Assembly (NCBI GenBank): GCA_003230535.1
Contig: QIEW01000209.1
Location: forward strand, 1 to 5,993
Direction of reading: 5' to 3'
Length of the DNA: 5,993 nucleotides
Origin: a bacterium
GTDB lineage: Bacteria; SZUA-182; SZUA-191
Shown: piece after piece, positions 5,332 to 5,993 of the stretch
How positions within the stretch are numbered: the stretch's first letter is position 1
How the letters are laid out: each line of letters begins with the position of its first letter
Made by a program: the position numbers and the translations under genes
Notes under the pieces: model-generated
Database searches by the model: none
Told to the model about the DNA's origin: nothing
Seen by the model: only the letters and a program-made list of their open reading frames with translations

Positions 5332-5993
5332 ATGAGTATAAGTTCTGCGGGACAACAGAATGGTATAAAAATTCAGGTCTGCCTGGGCACCAATGGAATA
5401 GCTACGGGGGGGAAAGAGGTCTTGGCGAAGTTTAACAGCTGTTTAGAAGAGCAGGCGCTGGAAGCTGAATTAGGGAAAAGAGCCTGCTTGAAGCAAACCG
5501 GCTGCCGGGGGTTATGCTCCAAAGATGTGCTGGTGGATATTATCACTCCGGAGTTGGGGAAATACTCCTATGCCAAGGTTAAGCCGGATATGGTCCCCAA
5601 ATTGGTGGAAGAACACCTGATGAACGGTCGTCCGGTGAAGGAGTGGGTACTCTCAGACGGCACTACGGAATGTGAGTTGTCGGGCTTTATGAAGCTCCAG
5701 GAACGCCGCATATTGAAACTTTGCGGTGATGTTGATCCGGAAAGCATTGATGATTTTATAGCCCAAGGCGGCTATCAGGCTCTTAAGCAGGTTTTGGAAG
5801 AGTTCAGCCCAGCCCAGGTGATCGATATAGTGAAAGCCTCCGGTCTTCGGGGCCGGGGAGGGGCCGGTTTTTACACCGGTAATAAATGGGAAATCTGCGC
5901 TAATACAGAAAGCGATCAGAGATACATAGTCTGCAACGCCCAGGAGTGCGACCCCGGCACTTTTAAGGACAGGAGTCTCCTGGAGGGGGACCC
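5332..5993 (+). CDS. nuoF: NuoF-like NADH-binding flavoprotein subunit with N-terminal thioredoxin-like domain (3' truncated)
   Basis: 220 complete codons are visible; the gene runs off the window end, where the NADH/FMN fold has only begun. Residues ~10-107 form the thioredoxin-like domain typical of HydB/HndC-type NuoF proteins (QVCLGT...TGCRGLC...[20 protein letters not shown]). E. coli NuoF lacks this domain, which favours a bifurcating-type enzyme. Residues ~118-165 are the linker; ~172-220 start the FMN domain with [13 protein letters not shown] (174-186) and [13 protein letters not shown] (202-214). Two departures from the family pattern stand out. In the N-terminal cluster the second Cys of the CxxxxC pair is Gly22, leaving C17, C58 and C62 plus an extra C52. 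The usual NADE(G/S) of the FMN site reads NAQEC. The C-terminal 4Fe-4S region is not visible. It is probably co-transcribed with nuoE. Confidence 0.9.
   Translation, partial: MSISSAGQQNGIKIQVCLGTNGIATGGKEVLAKFNSCLEEQALEAELGKRACLKQTGCRGLCSKDVLVDIITPELGKYSYAKVKPDMVPKLVEEHLMNGRPVKEWVLSDGTTECELSGFMKLQERRILKLCGDVDPESIDDFIAQGGYQALKQVLEEFSPAQVIDIVKASGLRGRGGAGFYTGNKWEICANTESDQRYIVCNAQECDPGTFKDRSLLEGD

Overview
The window looks like chromosomal DNA of an uncultured anaerobic Gram-negative-type bacterium with moderate GC. The pointers are strong GGAGG-type ribosome binding sites, a secreted thrombospondin type 3 repeat protein, a NuoE/NuoF pair of the kind found in electron-bifurcating enzymes, and gene borders loaded with palindromic repeats. 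The phylum cannot be fixed from sequence inspection alone.

Layout. Positions 1-634 hold no gene. The first ~335 bases are a patchwork of GC-rich palindromes, followed by an AT-richer leader for the first gene. Positions 635-2161 (+) encode a secreted protein with eleven contiguous 23-residue acidic, cysteine-bearing units (785-1543) and two C-terminal fibronectin-III-like domains. Convergent to it, a two-gene operon on the minus strand encodes a small TPR protein (3937-3413) and an M24 Xaa-Pro peptidase (3420-2341); the two overlap by 8 bases. Positions 3938-4753 are about 800 bases of non-coding DNA with divergent promoters. Positions 4754-5254 (+) encode a NuoE-like [2Fe-2S] protein. From 5332 to the window end runs the 5' part of a NuoF-like flavoprotein gene with an N-terminal thioredoxin-like domain.

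How the parts work together. NuoE and NuoF together form the NAD(H)-oxidising diaphorase module of bifurcating [FeFe]-hydrogenases, NAD-dependent formate dehydrogenases or complex I relatives. The catalytic partner that would decide between these lies beyond the window. The peptidase and TPR protein form a separate, translationally coupled unit. The repeat protein is probably exported and calcium-binding.

The least ordinary features are non-coding. A ~143-bp direct repeat (2199-2340 and 4260-4402) flanks the TPR-peptidase operon, and its last 65 bases are almost invariant. A perfect palindromic 15-mer, CCCGAATTATTCGGG, occurs three times, twice directly at a stop codon. In the NuoF homologue, two normally conserved cofactor motifs deviate from the family pattern. 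I see no CRISPR array, transposase, phage gene, tRNA or rRNA, and no convincing multi-gene novel system.
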